Source: Microbacteriaceae bacterium (lineage in GTDB: Bacteria > Actinomycetota > Actinomycetes > Actinomycetales > Microbacteriaceae). Taken from it: 40,493 bases of DNA. The DNA lies in contig CANGGL010000010.1 of assembly GCA_947453465.1 (NCBI GenBank), positions 1 to 40,493 of the forward strand, given 5' to 3'. The position numbers and the translations under genes are program-made. The notes below the pieces were generated by a model. That model was not told where the DNA came from. It was given only the letters and a program-made list of their open reading frames with translations, and ran no database searches. This document shows, piece by piece, positions 1-8,606 of the stretch. Position 1 is the stretch's first letter. Each line of letters opens with the position of its first letter.

Positions 1-121
1 CATTCGGCCCCGAGGTGGTGTTCCAATTTGGATACAAAACCGAACAGCCGGTAAGGCTCAACGCCAGCGTCGCGGACGCGACCAAAGTTGCCATGGATTT
101 GGTGATTGATTTCATGCTCAT
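1..121 (-). CDS. Lipoprotein, N-terminal part only (runs off the window edge)
   Basis: The first 40 codons are visible. The N-terminus is a lipoprotein signal peptide: basic residues (MSMKSITKS), a hydrophobic stretch (ATLVASATLALS), then the lipobox LTGC with Cys26 as the predicted lipidated residue, followed by SVLYPN. The ATG at 121 overlaps the TGA of the upstream glycosyltransferase in an ATGA arrangement. An AGGAGAGG ribosome site sits just upstream; a second in-frame ATG at 115 has a better spacing to it. The mature protein lies outside the window, so its function cannot be assigned. Being last in the visible part of the glycopolymer operon suggests a role at the outer face of the membrane. 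Confidence 0.75.
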   Translation of the reverse strand, partial: MSMKSITKSMATLVASATLALSLTGCSVLYPNWNTTSGPN

Positions 122-1233
122 ACCTCTCCTAGGATTTTCAAAGTTTGTTCACGTGAACCATGCATGGCCGCCCAGACCACCTTGCGGTATTTGCCGGAAC
201 TAGCTGCCCAGTCCTCGCCGCTGGCATCGCTCAATAGCTGGTTTGCACTGGCCTTAAAAGCCTCAAAGAATGCCTCATCGGCCCGGCCGAGTTCCGGTGC
301 AAAGAGTTCGAAATCTAGTGAGATCATGTGCCTGAGGTAAGCGCGGTGAACCTCGTTCTGAATCAGACCCTTGGCAACTGCTGCCCGCACGTAACGATCA
401 ATCAGAGAAATTGCTTGCAGGCGATCGTTCAAGCTCTTGAGCTCGGTCTTTCGCTGCGATAGCGACTGGCCCTCGGCTCGTACGCGCCAGAAATATGACC
501 GTGCCGAAATCAGGTCAAATTTGCCGGCTGCCAAATAGGCGCTGGCCATTAGAGCCATATCCTCGTAGGTAACGCCCTCGGGAAATCGGAACTTGTATTT
601 CTGCCAAAATGACCAGTCGAAGAGTTTGTTCCAAGCCGTGACATCGCCAAGTACCTCTGGGAACTCATCAACCGTTGCCGATTCGGTGTCCCGTTCAAAA
701 AGCACAGCCGAGGAAGCCCGGTCGAAGTAGCGGGCGCCATAAAAACAGGCGGTCTTGCCGACCACCAACGGGTTGCCGCTGGCTGAAGCCTGGCGCACGA
801 ACCGCTCGATCGAGCCCGCCGGCAGCAAGTCATCAGAGTCGGCGAACATCACATAATCGGTGTCTTCGATGGCATCAAGGCCGGTATTGCGCGCAGCACC
901 GAGGCCACCGTTGACCTTGTTGACGATGCGCAGGTATGCCGTGTTGGCCGCGAATTCTTCGAGAATCTCGAGTGATGAATCGGTTGAGCCATCATTGACC
1001 GCGATGATCTCGAGGTTTGGCCAGCGCTGCGCACGAATGCTTAGTAGGCAGTCGGCCAAGAACTCCTCGACGTTATAGACCGGCAGAATCAGAGTGACCT
1101 TCGGCGCAGTTTCATCTTGGAGACGGGCCTGATAGGACAGCTTCCAAAGCCCTCGAAGCAAAGAGTACTTAACCGAGGGAATCGGCCCGGTGGCCAACAT
1201 TTTTCGGGCGATGGAGATCAGTTGGGAGCGCAT
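118..1233 (-). CDS. Family 2 glycosyltransferase
   Basis: A 371-residue cytoplasmic glycosyltransferase with a GT-A fold that probably adds a sugar to a surface polymer repeat unit. The GT2 domain starts near residue 45 (VTLILPVYNVEEFLADCL), continues with NDGSTD (80-85), NGGLGAARNTGLD (108-120) and the metal/nucleotide-binding DSDD at 132-135. The C-terminal 150 residues carry no membrane segment and are typical of EpsH/CpsJ-like enzymes. The start codon overlaps the stop of the upstream gene (TAATG), and the stop overlaps the next start (ATGA), so translation is probably coupled. Donor and acceptor sugars cannot be read from the sequence. Confidence 0.9.
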   Translation of the reverse strand: MRSQLISIARKMLATGPIPSVKYSLLRGLWKLSYQARLQDETAPKVTLILPVYNVEEFLADCLLSIRAQRWPNLEIIAVNDGSTDSSLEILEEFAANTAYLRIVNKVNGGLGAARNTGLDAIEDTDYVMFADSDDLLPAGSIERFVRQASASGNPLVVGKTACFYGARYFDRASSAVLFERDTESATVDEFPEVLGDVTAWNKLFDWSFWQKYKFRFPEGVTYEDMALMASAYLAAGKFDLISARSYFWRVRAEGQSLSQRKTELKSLNDRLQAISLIDRYVRAAVAKGLIQNEVHRAYLRHMISLDFELFAPELGRADEAFFEAFKASANQLLSDASGEDWAASSGKYRKVVWAAMHGSREQTLKILGEV

Positions 1234-2420
1234 TATTTGCCCTCCGCAAAGACTCGATTGATTACTCGCGAGGCGGCTTTTCCATCCTCGTGTGCATCAA
1301 ACTTTAGCTGCCAATTTCTGTATTTGTCCTGGTAGTTTCGTGAGACTTCGTCCAGATTCTGCAGGGCAGCCAGGATCTCATCCTGGTTGTTCAGAATCGG
1401 CCCCGGAGCCTCAGCCTCGAAATCAAAGTAGAAGCCACGCTCGGCACGGTAACGCTCTAAGTCGGGGGTGAGGAAAATGATTGGCTTGCCGGTGACCGTG
1501 TAATCGAACATCACCGAGGAATAGTCGGTGATCAAAACATCGGCAGCCAAATATAGATCGGTGATGTTTGGGTAGCGAGTGACATCGATGAATCGCTCGC
1601 CAGCGCCATCCTTGTGCGCCTCATGGGTGTTGCTATGACCGCGATAAATCAACTTGAAACCGGCCGGCAGCTCCATGTTCTCGTCGAGGTAGAACACCGA
1701 CTGCCAGTTGCCGGTAGCCGTGCGGCTGTAGTCACGCCAGGTCGGCGCATACATGACCAAGCTCACCGATGGGTCGCTCACGCCAATCGATTCACGAATT
1801 CTTTGACGCTCGGCGGCCGTTGCGGTGCTGAGTTTGTCATTGCGCGGGTAACCGGTCTCGAGGATCTGCCCCGTGTAACCAAAGCAACTCGGGAAGACCT
1901 CGGTGCAGAAAGCATTCGGCGAGATCAAGAAATCCCAGGCCTTTGCTTCACGATCCATGGTGTCTAAATAACTCTTGGTCAGGTTATTGCTCAGGATGTC
2001 GCGGCCGAGGCGCTTCAGCGGGGTGCCGTGCCAAGTCTGCAGGTAAACCTGTCCGGCGGCTTTGCGGAAGTATGGCGGAAAGTTTGAATTATTGACCAGG
2101 TACTTTGAGGTGGCCAAGGCGCGAAGATAGGCGGGCGAACCAAAGGCAACTCCGGTGGTTCCCTCCGGGGCCTTGGTGGCCGGTGCAGTGACCCAAATAA
2201 ATTGGAGGTCCGGGCGCGCTGATTTCAACCCCAGGTAAATATCAAAAGGGCTGTCCCCGATAACCTTGCCCTGAAATGACTCGAAGAGCACGGCGTTGAC
2301 TAGCGGGCGCCGGAGGTCAAGTTGGTATTGCGCCGAACGAACCTTGATGGCGGCCCGGCGCTTGGCCGCACCGAGGACGCGCATCGGGGCAAACTTTTTC
2401 AACCGCGCCAGCTTGCTCAC
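1233..2420 (-). CDS. CDP-glycerol glycerophosphotransferase family protein (TagB/TagF-like)
   Basis: A 395-residue enzyme of the family that transfers glycerol-phosphate or ribitol-phosphate from a CDP donor when teichoic-acid-like polymers are made. The diagnostic block WHGTPLKRLG lies at 130-139, followed by SPNAFCTEVF, the MYAPTWRDY block, IYRGHSNT and the C-terminal ITDYSSVMFDY motif. The length is close to TagB (a single transferase domain) and much shorter than TagF. No transmembrane helix is visible, so it is probably peripheral to the membrane. It lies between two glycosyltransferases with overlapping start and stop codons. Whether it primes or polymerises, and which polyol it uses, is not visible. 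Confidence 0.88.
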   Translation of the reverse strand: MSKLARLKKFAPMRVLGAAKRRAAIKVRSAQYQLDLRRPLVNAVLFESFQGKVIGDSPFDIYLGLKSARPDLQFIWVTAPATKAPEGTTGVAFGSPAYLRALATSKYLVNNSNFPPYFRKAAGQVYLQTWHGTPLKRLGRDILSNNLTKSYLDTMDREAKAWDFLISPNAFCTEVFPSCFGYTGQILETGYPRNDKLSTATAAERQRIRESIGVSDPSVSLVMYAPTWRDYSRTATGNWQSVFYLDENMELPAGFKLIYRGHSNTHEAHKDGAGERFIDVTRYPNITDLYLAADVLITDYSSVMFDYTVTGKPIIFLTPDLERYRAERGFYFDFEAEAPGPILNNQDEILAALQNLDEVSRNYQDKYRNWQLKFDAHEDGKAASRVINRVFAEGK

Positions 2421-3433
2421 TTGCCAGCCGCCTTGCCTGAAAGCCGCCCCTTATCGATGGTGGTGCCGGCACCGCCAATGAAACCCTTGATGAAGCCAAC
2501 TCCCCAACTGAGGTGCATGGTTGGCAGAACAATTGCCAGGGCCACGCGTGATTTTAGACTGAGACCACGAGCGGTTACGGCTAGCGCCAAAATCGCGGCC
2601 GAATAACCGGCCAGAGGTAAAATTCCGAGAATTCGACCAAAAGCTAGCCAAATCAAACCGGCCACCAGGGCAACCACCAAGGCGGGCGGGGCAAAATAGC
2701 GCTTTGAAGCACCGCCGAGATCACGATGGGTCAGGTCACCGCGCCAAATACCTGTCGAATAGAACTGCTTCACCAGGTTTGAGAAGCGGCCACGTGGCCA
2801 ATAGGTCACGCGTAGTTCGGGTGAGAACCAGACCAGGCCGCCGGTCTTTTTGATGCGCTGAGCCAAATCCCAGTCCTCACCACGGATGATCGACTCGTCA
2901 TAACCAGAGACCCGGTCGAGTGCCGACTTTTTGAAAATACCAAGGTAAGCGCTCTCTGCCTCGCCGGCTTCGCCACCCACGTGATAGCTGGCCCCGCCAA
3001 TGCCGAACCGGCTCTTGTAGGCCCAGGCGACCGCCTTCTGAAAAGAGCTCTTACCCTTGGCGTCCATGATTCCGCCGAGTTGGTCTGCGCCGACCTCAAG
3101 CAAGATTTTGATTCCATCGGCGATGTAGCCGGGGGCCAACTCGCTGTGAGCATCGACGCGAACGATGTAGTCATGCTTGGCAATCTGGATAGCCGCATTT
3201 AGCCCAATGGTGGTCAGGCCGCGAGGGTTGTCGATGAACCGAAGAGTAGGAACCCGGTTAGCCAATTCGGCGGCAACCTCGTTGGTTTTATCGTGGGATG
3301 GGCCAAGAGCCAGAATAATTTCGAGCTCGCCCACGTAACCCTGATCAAGAATGCTCTGAACCGAGGCTTCGAGGTGTGACTCTTCATTCAGCACGGGCAT
3401 GATGACCGTGACCGCTGGGCTAGAAACCGCCAT
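2417..3433 (-). CDS. Membrane-anchored family 2 glycosyltransferase (ExoA-like)
   Basis: A 338-residue glycosyltransferase. The GT2 domain begins at residue 7 (VTVIMPVLNEESHLEASV), with VRVDAHSEL (92-100) in the DXD position and RGEDWDLAQRIKKTG further on as the acceptor-side ED motif. The C-terminal third has two hydrophobic segments (about 250-295), so the enzyme is anchored to the cytoplasmic membrane. The architecture resembles succinoglycan ExoA-type transferases. It begins two bases after the ABC ATPase stop and ends in an ATGA overlap with the TagB/TagF-like gene, so all are one transcript. Confidence 0.88.
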   Translation of the reverse strand: MAVSSPAVTVIMPVLNEESHLEASVQSILDQGYVGELEIILALGPSHDKTNEVAAELANRVPTLRFIDNPRGLTTIGLNAAIQIAKHDYIVRVDAHSELAPGYIADGIKILLEVGADQLGGIMDAKGKSSFQKAVAWAYKSRFGIGGASYHVGGEAGEAESAYLGIFKKSALDRVSGYDESIIRGEDWDLAQRIKKTGGLVWFSPELRVTYWPRGRFSNLVKQFYSTGIWRGDLTHRDLGGASKRYFAPPALVVALVAGLIWLAFGRILGILPLAGYSAAILALAVTARGLSLKSRVALAIVLPTMHLSWGVGFIKGFIGGAGTTIDKGRLSGKAAGK

Positions 3434-3435
3434 GA

Positions 3436-4212
3436 TTAGTCGATCGTGTCAGAGCCGGTGTGCACGTTATAGGCGTTGATCACTTCACGCGGTTCGCCAT
3501 CCATGATCAGCTCACCCTTTTCGATCCAGATCACGCGGGTGCAGGTATCGAGGATCGACTTCATGCTATGGCTCACCAAAAACACGGTGCCGGCGCTGTC
3601 GCGCATCTCACGCATGCGTGCCTCTGAGCGGTTTCGGAACTCTTGGTCACCAACGGCAAGCGCCTCATCGATAATCAAAATGTCGTGGTCGCGTGATGCG
3701 GCGATAGAAAAGCGAAGACGTGCCGACATACCTGATGAATAGGTGCGCATTGGCAGGTCGATGAACTCCTCGAGGCCGGCAAATTTGGTGATGGCATCGG
3801 TGTTATCGATCATGTCTTTGCGACCAAAGCCCATGGCCAAGCCACCGAGCAGGATGTTCTTTTCACCCGAGAGGTTTGGTAGCAAAACCGCGCCAACACC
3901 GAGCAGGGCAGGCTTAGCTGAAGCGTAAACCGCTCCACCCTGAATTGGGGTCAAGCCGGCGATGGCACGCATCAGGCTCGACTTACCCGAACCATTGCTG
4001 CCAATGATGCCGACCGATTCACCCTCGAAAACGGTGAAGCTCAAACCCTTGACTGCGTGAACCTCGCGCAGACGCATCTTGCGCGAGAAGAGACCTCCGC
4101 CTGCTCCAGCCTTGGTAGCCCGGCGTCCGCTGGCAAAAACCTTATAAATAATGTGCACATCGTCCACAACCACAACCGGCTTGGTGCTTACAGCTTTAGT
4201 CTTCGCGGCCAT
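3436..4212 (-). CDS. Polysaccharide/teichoic acid ABC exporter, ATP-binding protein (TagH/Wzt-like)
   Basis: A 258-residue ATPase that powers export of a lipid-linked glycopolymer with the permease encoded just upstream. Walker A is GSNGSGKSS (71-79, Lys77), the signature is YSSGMSARLRFSIA, Walker B is ILIIDEALAVGD and the switch histidine is in VSHSMKS. There is no C-terminal carbohydrate-binding domain of the Wzt type, nor the long TagH tail, so substrate choice probably rests with the permease. The ATG at 4212 lies inside the 3' end of the permease gene (17-bp overlap) and is preceded by a strong GGAGGAG ribosome site, which supports this start. Confidence 0.93.
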   Translation of the reverse strand: MAAKTKAVSTKPVVVVDDVHIIYKVFASGRRATKAGAGGGLFSRKMRLREVHAVKGLSFTVFEGESVGIIGSNGSGKSSLMRAIAGLTPIQGGAVYASAKPALLGVGAVLLPNLSGEKNILLGGLAMGFGRKDMIDNTDAITKFAGLEEFIDLPMRTYSSGMSARLRFSIAASRDHDILIIDEALAVGDQEFRNRSEARMREMRDSAGTVFLVSHSMKSILDTCTRVIWIEKGELIMDGEPREVINAYNVHTGSDTID

Positions 4213-5044
4213 AACGCTCCTCCGCCTTCCAGAAGAATACGATTCCGAGCGCCAAAGTTACGACGGCCCAGCCAATCGCTGCCAACCACATAAAGGCGGT
4301 GGTTTCGTATCCGGCGACACCGACACCACGAGCAAGGCTCACGAAAACATAGACCGGGTTGTATTTCTCGATTTCCAGCGCCACTGGATAGTTCTTGAGA
4401 ACGTGTTCCATGTTGAAGAAGATTCCGCTGGTGTAAAACACGATGCGGATCACAAAAGGGATCAGCTTGGTTAGGTCTTGAATGTGCACGGTGAGACGAG
4501 CCGAGACCAACGCTAGGCCGGTGCTGAACATGATCATCAAGAATGTGATTGGAACCAGCAGCAACCAATTGAACGTGATTGGTTGAGCAAAAACCACCCA
4601 GGTGAGGATGAGCAAGACCATCTGTGGCAGCAGGTTGAAGATCTGCTGGATGGTGGCCTGCACCGGCAACAGCATGCGTGGGAAGCTGAGTGAACGCACC
4701 AGGCCAAGGTTGCCCGTGACCGAGCCTGCGCCGGCACCGAAAGCGCCAGACATGAACGAAAACAGGAAGACACCGGTGAACAGAAACGGAATGTAGTTGT
4801 CTGGGCGACTCGAACCCATGAGAACACCAAAAATGAGGCCATAAACCAGCGCTTGAACGGTTGGAAGCAGAACGGTCCACCACCGACCGAGACGGTTTTT
4901 GGCGTTCGCAGCTTCGCTGTTGAAACGAGCCATGGTCAGCGCGAAATCACGGCGCTTCCAGGCTTCCGCGAGATACTCCAGCAGAGCCGGACGAGCGCCA
5001 ACACGCTTTAATCCGTGTTCCCGTGCATAGTCGGCAAGACTCAT
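4196..5044 (-). CDS. Polysaccharide/teichoic acid ABC exporter, permease (TagG/Wzm-like)
   Basis: A 282-residue ABC-2 type permease. The N-terminus is cytoplasmic (YLAEAWKRRDFALTMARFNSE), with an amphipathic stretch followed by about six membrane segments between residues 55 and 275. The conserved LGRWWTVLLPTVQALVYGLIF block and the NPVYVFVSLARG block are typical of Wzm/TagG. It is the first gene of the minus-strand glycopolymer operon. GAAGGAG lies seven bases before the ATG, and a TAGACT -10 element lies about 35 bases upstream. With the overlapping ATPase gene it forms a complete exporter. Confidence 0.92.
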   Translation of the reverse strand: MSLADYAREHGLKRVGARPALLEYLAEAWKRRDFALTMARFNSEAANAKNRLGRWWTVLLPTVQALVYGLIFGVLMGSSRPDNYIPFLFTGVFLFSFMSGAFGAGAGSVTGNLGLVRSLSFPRMLLPVQATIQQIFNLLPQMVLLILTWVVFAQPITFNWLLLVPITFLMIMFSTGLALVSARLTVHIQDLTKLIPFVIRIVFYTSGIFFNMEHVLKNYPVALEIEKYNPVYVFVSLARGVGVAGYETTAFMWLAAIGWAVVTLALGIVFFWKAEERYGRED

Positions 5045-5079
5045 TCGGGCTCCTTCGGCTCGTGTAGTTTTCTAGCTAA

Positions 5080-5085
5080 AGTCTA
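5080..5085 (-). promoter_or_regulatory. Probable -10 element (TAGACT) of the glycopolymer operon
   Basis: Reading the minus strand, TAGACT at 5085 to 5080 is followed by a leader of about 30 bases with a GAAGGAG ribosome site before the permease ATG. The same hexamer precedes punA and sdhC. No convincing -35 hexamer is seen. Inferred from sequence only. Confidence 0.5.
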
Positions 5086-5122
5086 TCGCCGAGGGGCTAA
5101 AGACCGGTTCAGGCGCAGTGCC

Positions 5123-6382
5123 CTAGTTCTTGCTCTCGGCGTCGAACTTGGCCTTGATGTCGGCGTGAATCTTGGCAAAATTCGGGTACACCGGGTCATA
5201 GTTTGGCGGGGTGATATTCAAAGATTTGATGCCGAAGGCCTTGGCCTTGCCGGCTAGGTTCTTGTACTCGAAGAGCATTCCACTCGGGATGTCGGTCTTC
5301 ACGAGTTCCTTACCGGCCGACATGATCGACTGAACGCGGCTCAACACGTTGGCCGGGTCCATCTGCTTCAAAACCTGATCTTCAACCTCGTGCTGGCGAC
5401 GCATGCGGTCATAGTCGTTGGTGCTGTGGCGTGAGCGGGCATACCAAAGGGCAGTGTAGCCATTCATGTGCTGCTGGCCGGCCTCGATCCAACCCTTGAC
5501 GTCAGAGAGGTCATCGCGCTGGCCACCAATTGGTAGGCGCTGTTGAACATTGATGTCGATGCCGCCGAGGGCATCGATCAGGCTAGAGAACGCAGCCATG
5601 TCGACGATCACGTATGACTGAATCTTCAAACCCGTCACGTATGAAACCGCATCGCGGGTGGCTTCAACGCCCGGGGTTGAACCGTGCTTGACGGCATCCG
5701 GGTATAGGTCCGAGTGGTTATCGGTGACGTCTTTGTAGATTGCGTTGATCAGGCATTCGAAGCCGCAGTTCCAGCCATTTGGATACACCTTCAGCATCGG
5801 TGAGCCCGCCACAAAGCCAACGTGCTGCAGATTGCGAGGTAGGCCAACGTTTACGGCCTGGCCGGTGGCGGCATTAATGCTGATCACCGAGATGCTGTCT
5901 GGGCGAATTCCGAATCGGTCGCGACCACTGTCGGCGCCAAGCAACATGATGTTGTAGCGGCCATCAACCGGTGTTGTGAAACCGCTTTGGTTGAAAATCG
6001 AGCCAAGAGCACCCGCTGAAACACCAGCGGTGTTGCCCGCCCAAGATAGTCCGGTGGTGCCCAGAACTCCGGCCAAGACGAGACCGGCAAAAGCAATCCA
6101 ACGTTCGCGCTTATAAAGACGACCGATGCGCATCAGGCGCAGGGTGTCGATGGCGAGCACCGCGAAGATAAAGCCGTATGCGGTGAGAATCAGCGCCAAG
6201 AAACCGAAGACGAAGTTGACCGGAATCACTCGAAACAGCAAGCCGTTTTTGTCGACCAAACCAACCAGTATGGTCAGCAACGCGATGGCCCAGAAAGTCA
6301 TCGTTGCCGTGATGCCAACGCGAGCCACCTTGCGGTTGCCAGCCACCAGCTGGGCGGAGCCAGGCACGACCAGGGTGAGCAA
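5123..6382 (-). CDS. LCP (LytR-CpsA-Psr) family cell-wall glycopolymer ligase; start uncertain
   Basis: LCP proteins transfer lipid-linked glycopolymers to peptidoglycan at the outer membrane face, which fits the exporter and transferase operon just downstream. At least 419 residues: several membrane segments in the first 110 residues, then an extracellular LCP domain from about 140 with GADSGRDRFGIRPDSISVISI (phosphate-binding Arg and Asp), NVGLPRN and the ARSRHSTNDYDRMRRQ block. The listed start is a TTG without a good ribosome site, cutting into the first membrane helix. The open frame continues upstream through protein-like sequence (VTPEQLNKRAWWLILLTLV) to a stop at 6541-6539, yet holds no ATG, GTG or TTG. 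A rare start such as CTG at 6409, or a base error near 6436-6473, may explain this. Confidence 0.87.
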   Translation of the reverse strand: MLTLVVPGSAQLVAGNRKVARVGITATMTFWAIALLTILVGLVDKNGLLFRVIPVNFVFGFLALILTAYGFIFAVLAIDTLRLMRIGRLYKRERWIAFAGLVLAGVLGTTGLSWAGNTAGVSAGALGSIFNQSGFTTPVDGRYNIMLLGADSGRDRFGIRPDSISVISINAATGQAVNVGLPRNLQHVGFVAGSPMLKVYPNGWNCGFECLINAIYKDVTDNHSDLYPDAVKHGSTPGVEATRDAVSYVTGLKIQSYVIVDMAAFSSLIDALGGIDINVQQRLPIGGQRDDLSDVKGWIEAGQQHMNGYTALWYARSRHSTNDYDRMRRQHEVEDQVLKQMDPANVLSRVQSIMSAGKELVKTDIPSGMLFEYKNLAGKAKAFGIKSLNITPPNYDPVYPNFAKIHADIKAKFDAESKN

Positions 6383-6447
6383 AATAAGCCACCAGGCGCG
6401 CTTATTCAGCTGCTCCGGGGTGACTCGATCGACCTTACGGAATGGAC

Positions 6448-6942
6448 CTAGATTTGAGATTTGAGCTTCGCATTCTTCTCGGCTACCTGATCTTTTAGCG
6501 ACTGGCCGTAAGCAAACATCGCCGCCGATAGCTGAGAGTCAAATGAACCCAGGATGCGGGCCGCCAGAATTCCGGCATTTTTTGCGCCGTTGATAGAGAC
6601 AGTTGCAACCGGGATGCCGGCCGGCATTTGAACGATTGAAAGTAGGGAATCCATGCCGTCAAGCTTGGCTAGGGCAACCGGAACACCGATGACCGGCAAG
6701 GTGGTGACCGAAGCAAGCATGCCAGGGAGGTGAGCGGCACCGCCGGCACCGGCGATGATTACCTTGAGGCCTCGACCGGCGGCAGCCTTGCCCCATTCGA
6801 TCATTCGCTCTGGGGTGCGGTGCGCCGAGAGAACCTCGACTTCGTATTCGATGCCGAACTCTTTCAAGAACTGGGCGGCATCAGACATGACCGACCAGTC
6901 GGAGTCCGAGCCCATTACTACAGCGACAACCGGGTTCGACAT
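6448..6942 (-). CDS. purE: N5-carboxyaminoimidazole ribonucleotide mutase
   Basis: PurE converts N5-CAIR to CAIR in purine synthesis, acting after PurK. The 164-residue protein shows the class I PurE signature: GSDSDWSVM near the N-terminus, SAHRTPERM with the catalytic His, and [11 protein letters not shown]. The ATG at 6942 is chosen because AAAGGAG lies about seven bases upstream and the family begins just before the GSDSD block; longer readings run into the purK coding region in another frame. It follows purK after 52 bases, so purK-purE form an operon. Confidence 0.97.
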   Translation of the reverse strand: MSNPVVAVVMGSDSDWSVMSDAAQFLKEFGIEYEVEVLSAHRTPERMIEWGKAAAGRGLKVIIAGAGGAAHLPGMLASVTTLPVIGVPVALAKLDGMDSLLSIVQMPAGIPVATVSINGAKNAGILAARILGSFDSQLSAAMFAYGQSLKDQVAEKNAKLKSQI

Positions 6943-6994
6943 GCTGGGCTCCTTTAGATCTGGCGACTTTGAAATTTTACCTAGGGGTGGGCCG

Positions 6995-8125
6995 TTATCC
7001 GCGGAGCAAAACGGCTGCGGCACCCTTGGCTTCGGCGAGCGCGAAGGCGGCATCGTCTGAAACCACGGTGACGTGGCCCATCTTGCGGCCGGCTCGCGGC
7101 CCCTTGCCATAGGTGTGCACCTTGGCCGATGGGTGGGCTGCAAGTGCCTCAGGGTAGGCACGAACGAAGTCATTTGAATCGTCGACACCGAGCAGGTTCA
7201 CCATCACCGCGTGCTTTGTAGTTGGCTCGGTTGACCCAAGTGGCAAGTCTGAAACGGCACGGATGTGCTGCTCGAACTGACTGGTCACCGAACCCTCGAT
7301 GCTGAAGTGGCCTGAGTTGTGCGGGCGCATGGCGAGCTCGTTGATCAAGATTCGGCCATCACGCGCCTCAAACATCTCAACTGCCAGCACTCCGGTCACT
7401 TCAAGGCCATCCGCCACTGCTCGGGCGATAGCCGCGGTGGTCTTGAGTGTCTCTTTGGTTGCTTTAGGTGCCGGTGAAAGCACAACCGAACACACGCCGT
7501 CTTCCTGGATAGTCTGAACCAGAGGCCAGGCCCTGAACTCGCCACTCGGGCGGCGAGCGCTCAACTGCGCAAGCTCCCTTACGAAGTCAACCTTCTCCTC
7601 GGCCAACAGGCTGCCACCGTACTGAGGCAGGTTTGCCAACCAGTCGGAAGCATCGGCGGCTGAGCGCACCACACGGACACCCTTACCGTCATAGCCACCA
7701 ATCGGAGTCTTCAAAATGGCCACTCCACCATTGGAGTCGATGAAAGCCTGAAGTGCTGCCGCATCTTGAATCTCTGCCCAGGCAGGCATCGGCAAACCAA
7801 GGGCGCCAAGGCGCTTGCGCATTTTTAGTTTGTTTTGGGCAAAAGCGAGGGCCTTGCTTGGTGGGTTGACCTTCACACCTTCGGCTTCTAGAGCCTCGAG
7901 GACCGGCAGTGGAACATGCTCGTGGTCGAAGGTGATGACATCTACGGTCTTGGCAAACGCACGGACGACATCTAGGTGGGTGTAGTCGCCAACCTGTGTG
8001 GTGGCTAGGTTGGCCGAAGACCCCTCGGCCTCGGCCAACACCTTAATCTCAAGACCGAGGTTAAGTGCCGGCGGTGTCATCATTCGGGCCAGCTGGCCGC
8101 CACCAATAACGCCTACTGAAACCAT
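6995..8125 (-). CDS. purK: 5-(carboxyamino)imidazole ribonucleotide synthase
   Basis: PurK is the ATP-grasp enzyme that carboxylates aminoimidazole ribonucleotide with bicarbonate and ATP, making N5-CAIR for PurE. The 376-residue sequence begins with the nucleotide-binding [12 protein letters not shown], has the ATP-grasp loop [14 protein letters not shown], the metal-binding [18 protein letters not shown] and a full C-terminal domain. The ATG at 8125 is preceded by AAAGGA at a suitable distance. The order purK-purE downstream of a PH-domain gene and birA matches other actinobacteria. Confidence 0.97.
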   Translation of the reverse strand: MVSVGVIGGGQLARMMTPPALNLGLEIKVLAEAEGSSANLATTQVGDYTHLDVVRAFAKTVDVITFDHEHVPLPVLEALEAEGVKVNPPSKALAFAQNKLKMRKRLGALGLPMPAWAEIQDAAALQAFIDSNGGVAILKTPIGGYDGKGVRVVRSAADASDWLANLPQYGGSLLAEEKVDFVRELAQLSARRPSGEFRAWPLVQTIQEDGVCSVVLSPAPKATKETLKTTAAIARAVADGLEVTGVLAVEMFEARDGRILINELAMRPHNSGHFSIEGSVTSQFEQHIRAVSDLPLGSTEPTTKHAVMVNLLGVDDSNDFVRAYPEALAAHPSAKVHTYGKGPRAGRKMGHVTVVSDDAAFALAEAKGAAAVLLRG

Positions 8126-8153
8126 GACTTCAATCCTTTATTCGACTACCTCT

Positions 8154-8159
8154 AGTTTA
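8154..8159 (-). promoter_or_regulatory. Possible -10 element (TAAACT) for purK
   Basis: On the minus strand TAAACT overlaps the TAA stop of the PH-domain gene and lies 28 bases before the purK ATG, leaving room for the visible AAAGGA ribosome site. It matches the (T/C)A(G/A)NNT pattern found before other genes here. Weak by itself, because purK could also be read from the upstream promoters. Confidence 0.3.
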
Positions 8160-8591
8160 AAGGTTGGCCACTAGCTTTTGTAGTTCGGTTACTAACCGCT
8201 TGGCCTTAGGTAGCGGGGGTAGTTGCGCGATCTCGCCACCAACCAATGAGAACTCAATGCGGCGCCCGCGCCCAAGGGACACACCGGAAACCTGCGAGTA
8301 GCTCACCTCGATGCGCTGCTGACCCATGAGCCCCGAGCGGGAGAGCACTCGCGTGGTGAACACGTCCACGTAGGCGCTCAAGTAGCGAAGCACCGGAAGC
8401 AGCCAGAAGAAAAAAGCGATGGCACCGGCAACCGAATAAAGCGCGATGTTCATCCAAGGCTCTGGCAACCGGTCGAAATAAAACGAAACGACAAAGCAGG
8501 CTGCGGCCAGAACTAAGAACGGCAAAAATAAACGGCTCGCGCTCGGGCGCAGGCGCGCAATCCGGCGCGATTCAACAAAGTTCTGGCTCAT
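8157..8591 (-). CDS. PH-domain membrane protein (bacterial PH-like)
   Basis: A 144-residue protein of unknown function. Two adjacent membrane segments (about 20-40 and 47-68) are followed by a small beta-rich domain (VDVFTTRVLSRSGLMGQQRIEVSYSQV and SLGRGRRIEFSLVGG) typical of the bacterial PH-like family between birA and purK in actinobacteria (Rv3278c in M. tuberculosis, from memory). No catalytic motif is visible. The gene begins 15 bases after birA ends and has a CAGAAT element seven bases before its ATG, so it may also have its own leaderless transcript. Confidence 0.85.
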   Translation of the reverse strand: MSQNFVESRRIARLRPSASRLFLPFLVLAAACFVVSFYFDRLPEPWMNIALYSVAGAIAFFFWLLPVLRYLSAYVDVFTTRVLSRSGLMGQQRIEVSYSQVSGVSLGRGRRIEFSLVGGEIAQLPPLPKAKRLVTELQKLVANL

Positions 8592-8598
8592 AAGTTCA

Positions 8599-8604
8599 AT
8601 TCTG
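8599..8604 (-). promoter_or_regulatory. Predicted leaderless -10 element (CAGAAT-N7-ATG) for the PH-domain gene
   Basis: CAGAAT runs from 8604 to 8599 on the minus strand, followed by seven bases and the ATG at 8591. The same hexamer precedes lpdA at six bases. The spacing puts the expected transcription start at the start codon. Confidence 0.45.
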
Positions 8605-8606
8605 GC

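Noticed and set aside
4188-4883. Long open frame (231 codons) overlapping the exporter permease on the same strand
   Set aside because: Out-of-frame shadow of the permease gene. It is rich in His, Arg and Ser, has no family motif, and the real gene in the other frame is clear.
6943-7188. N-terminal extension of PurE by about 80 residues
   Set aside because: The extra codons overlap purK out of frame and have no PurE similarity; the ATG at 6942 has a good ribosome site.
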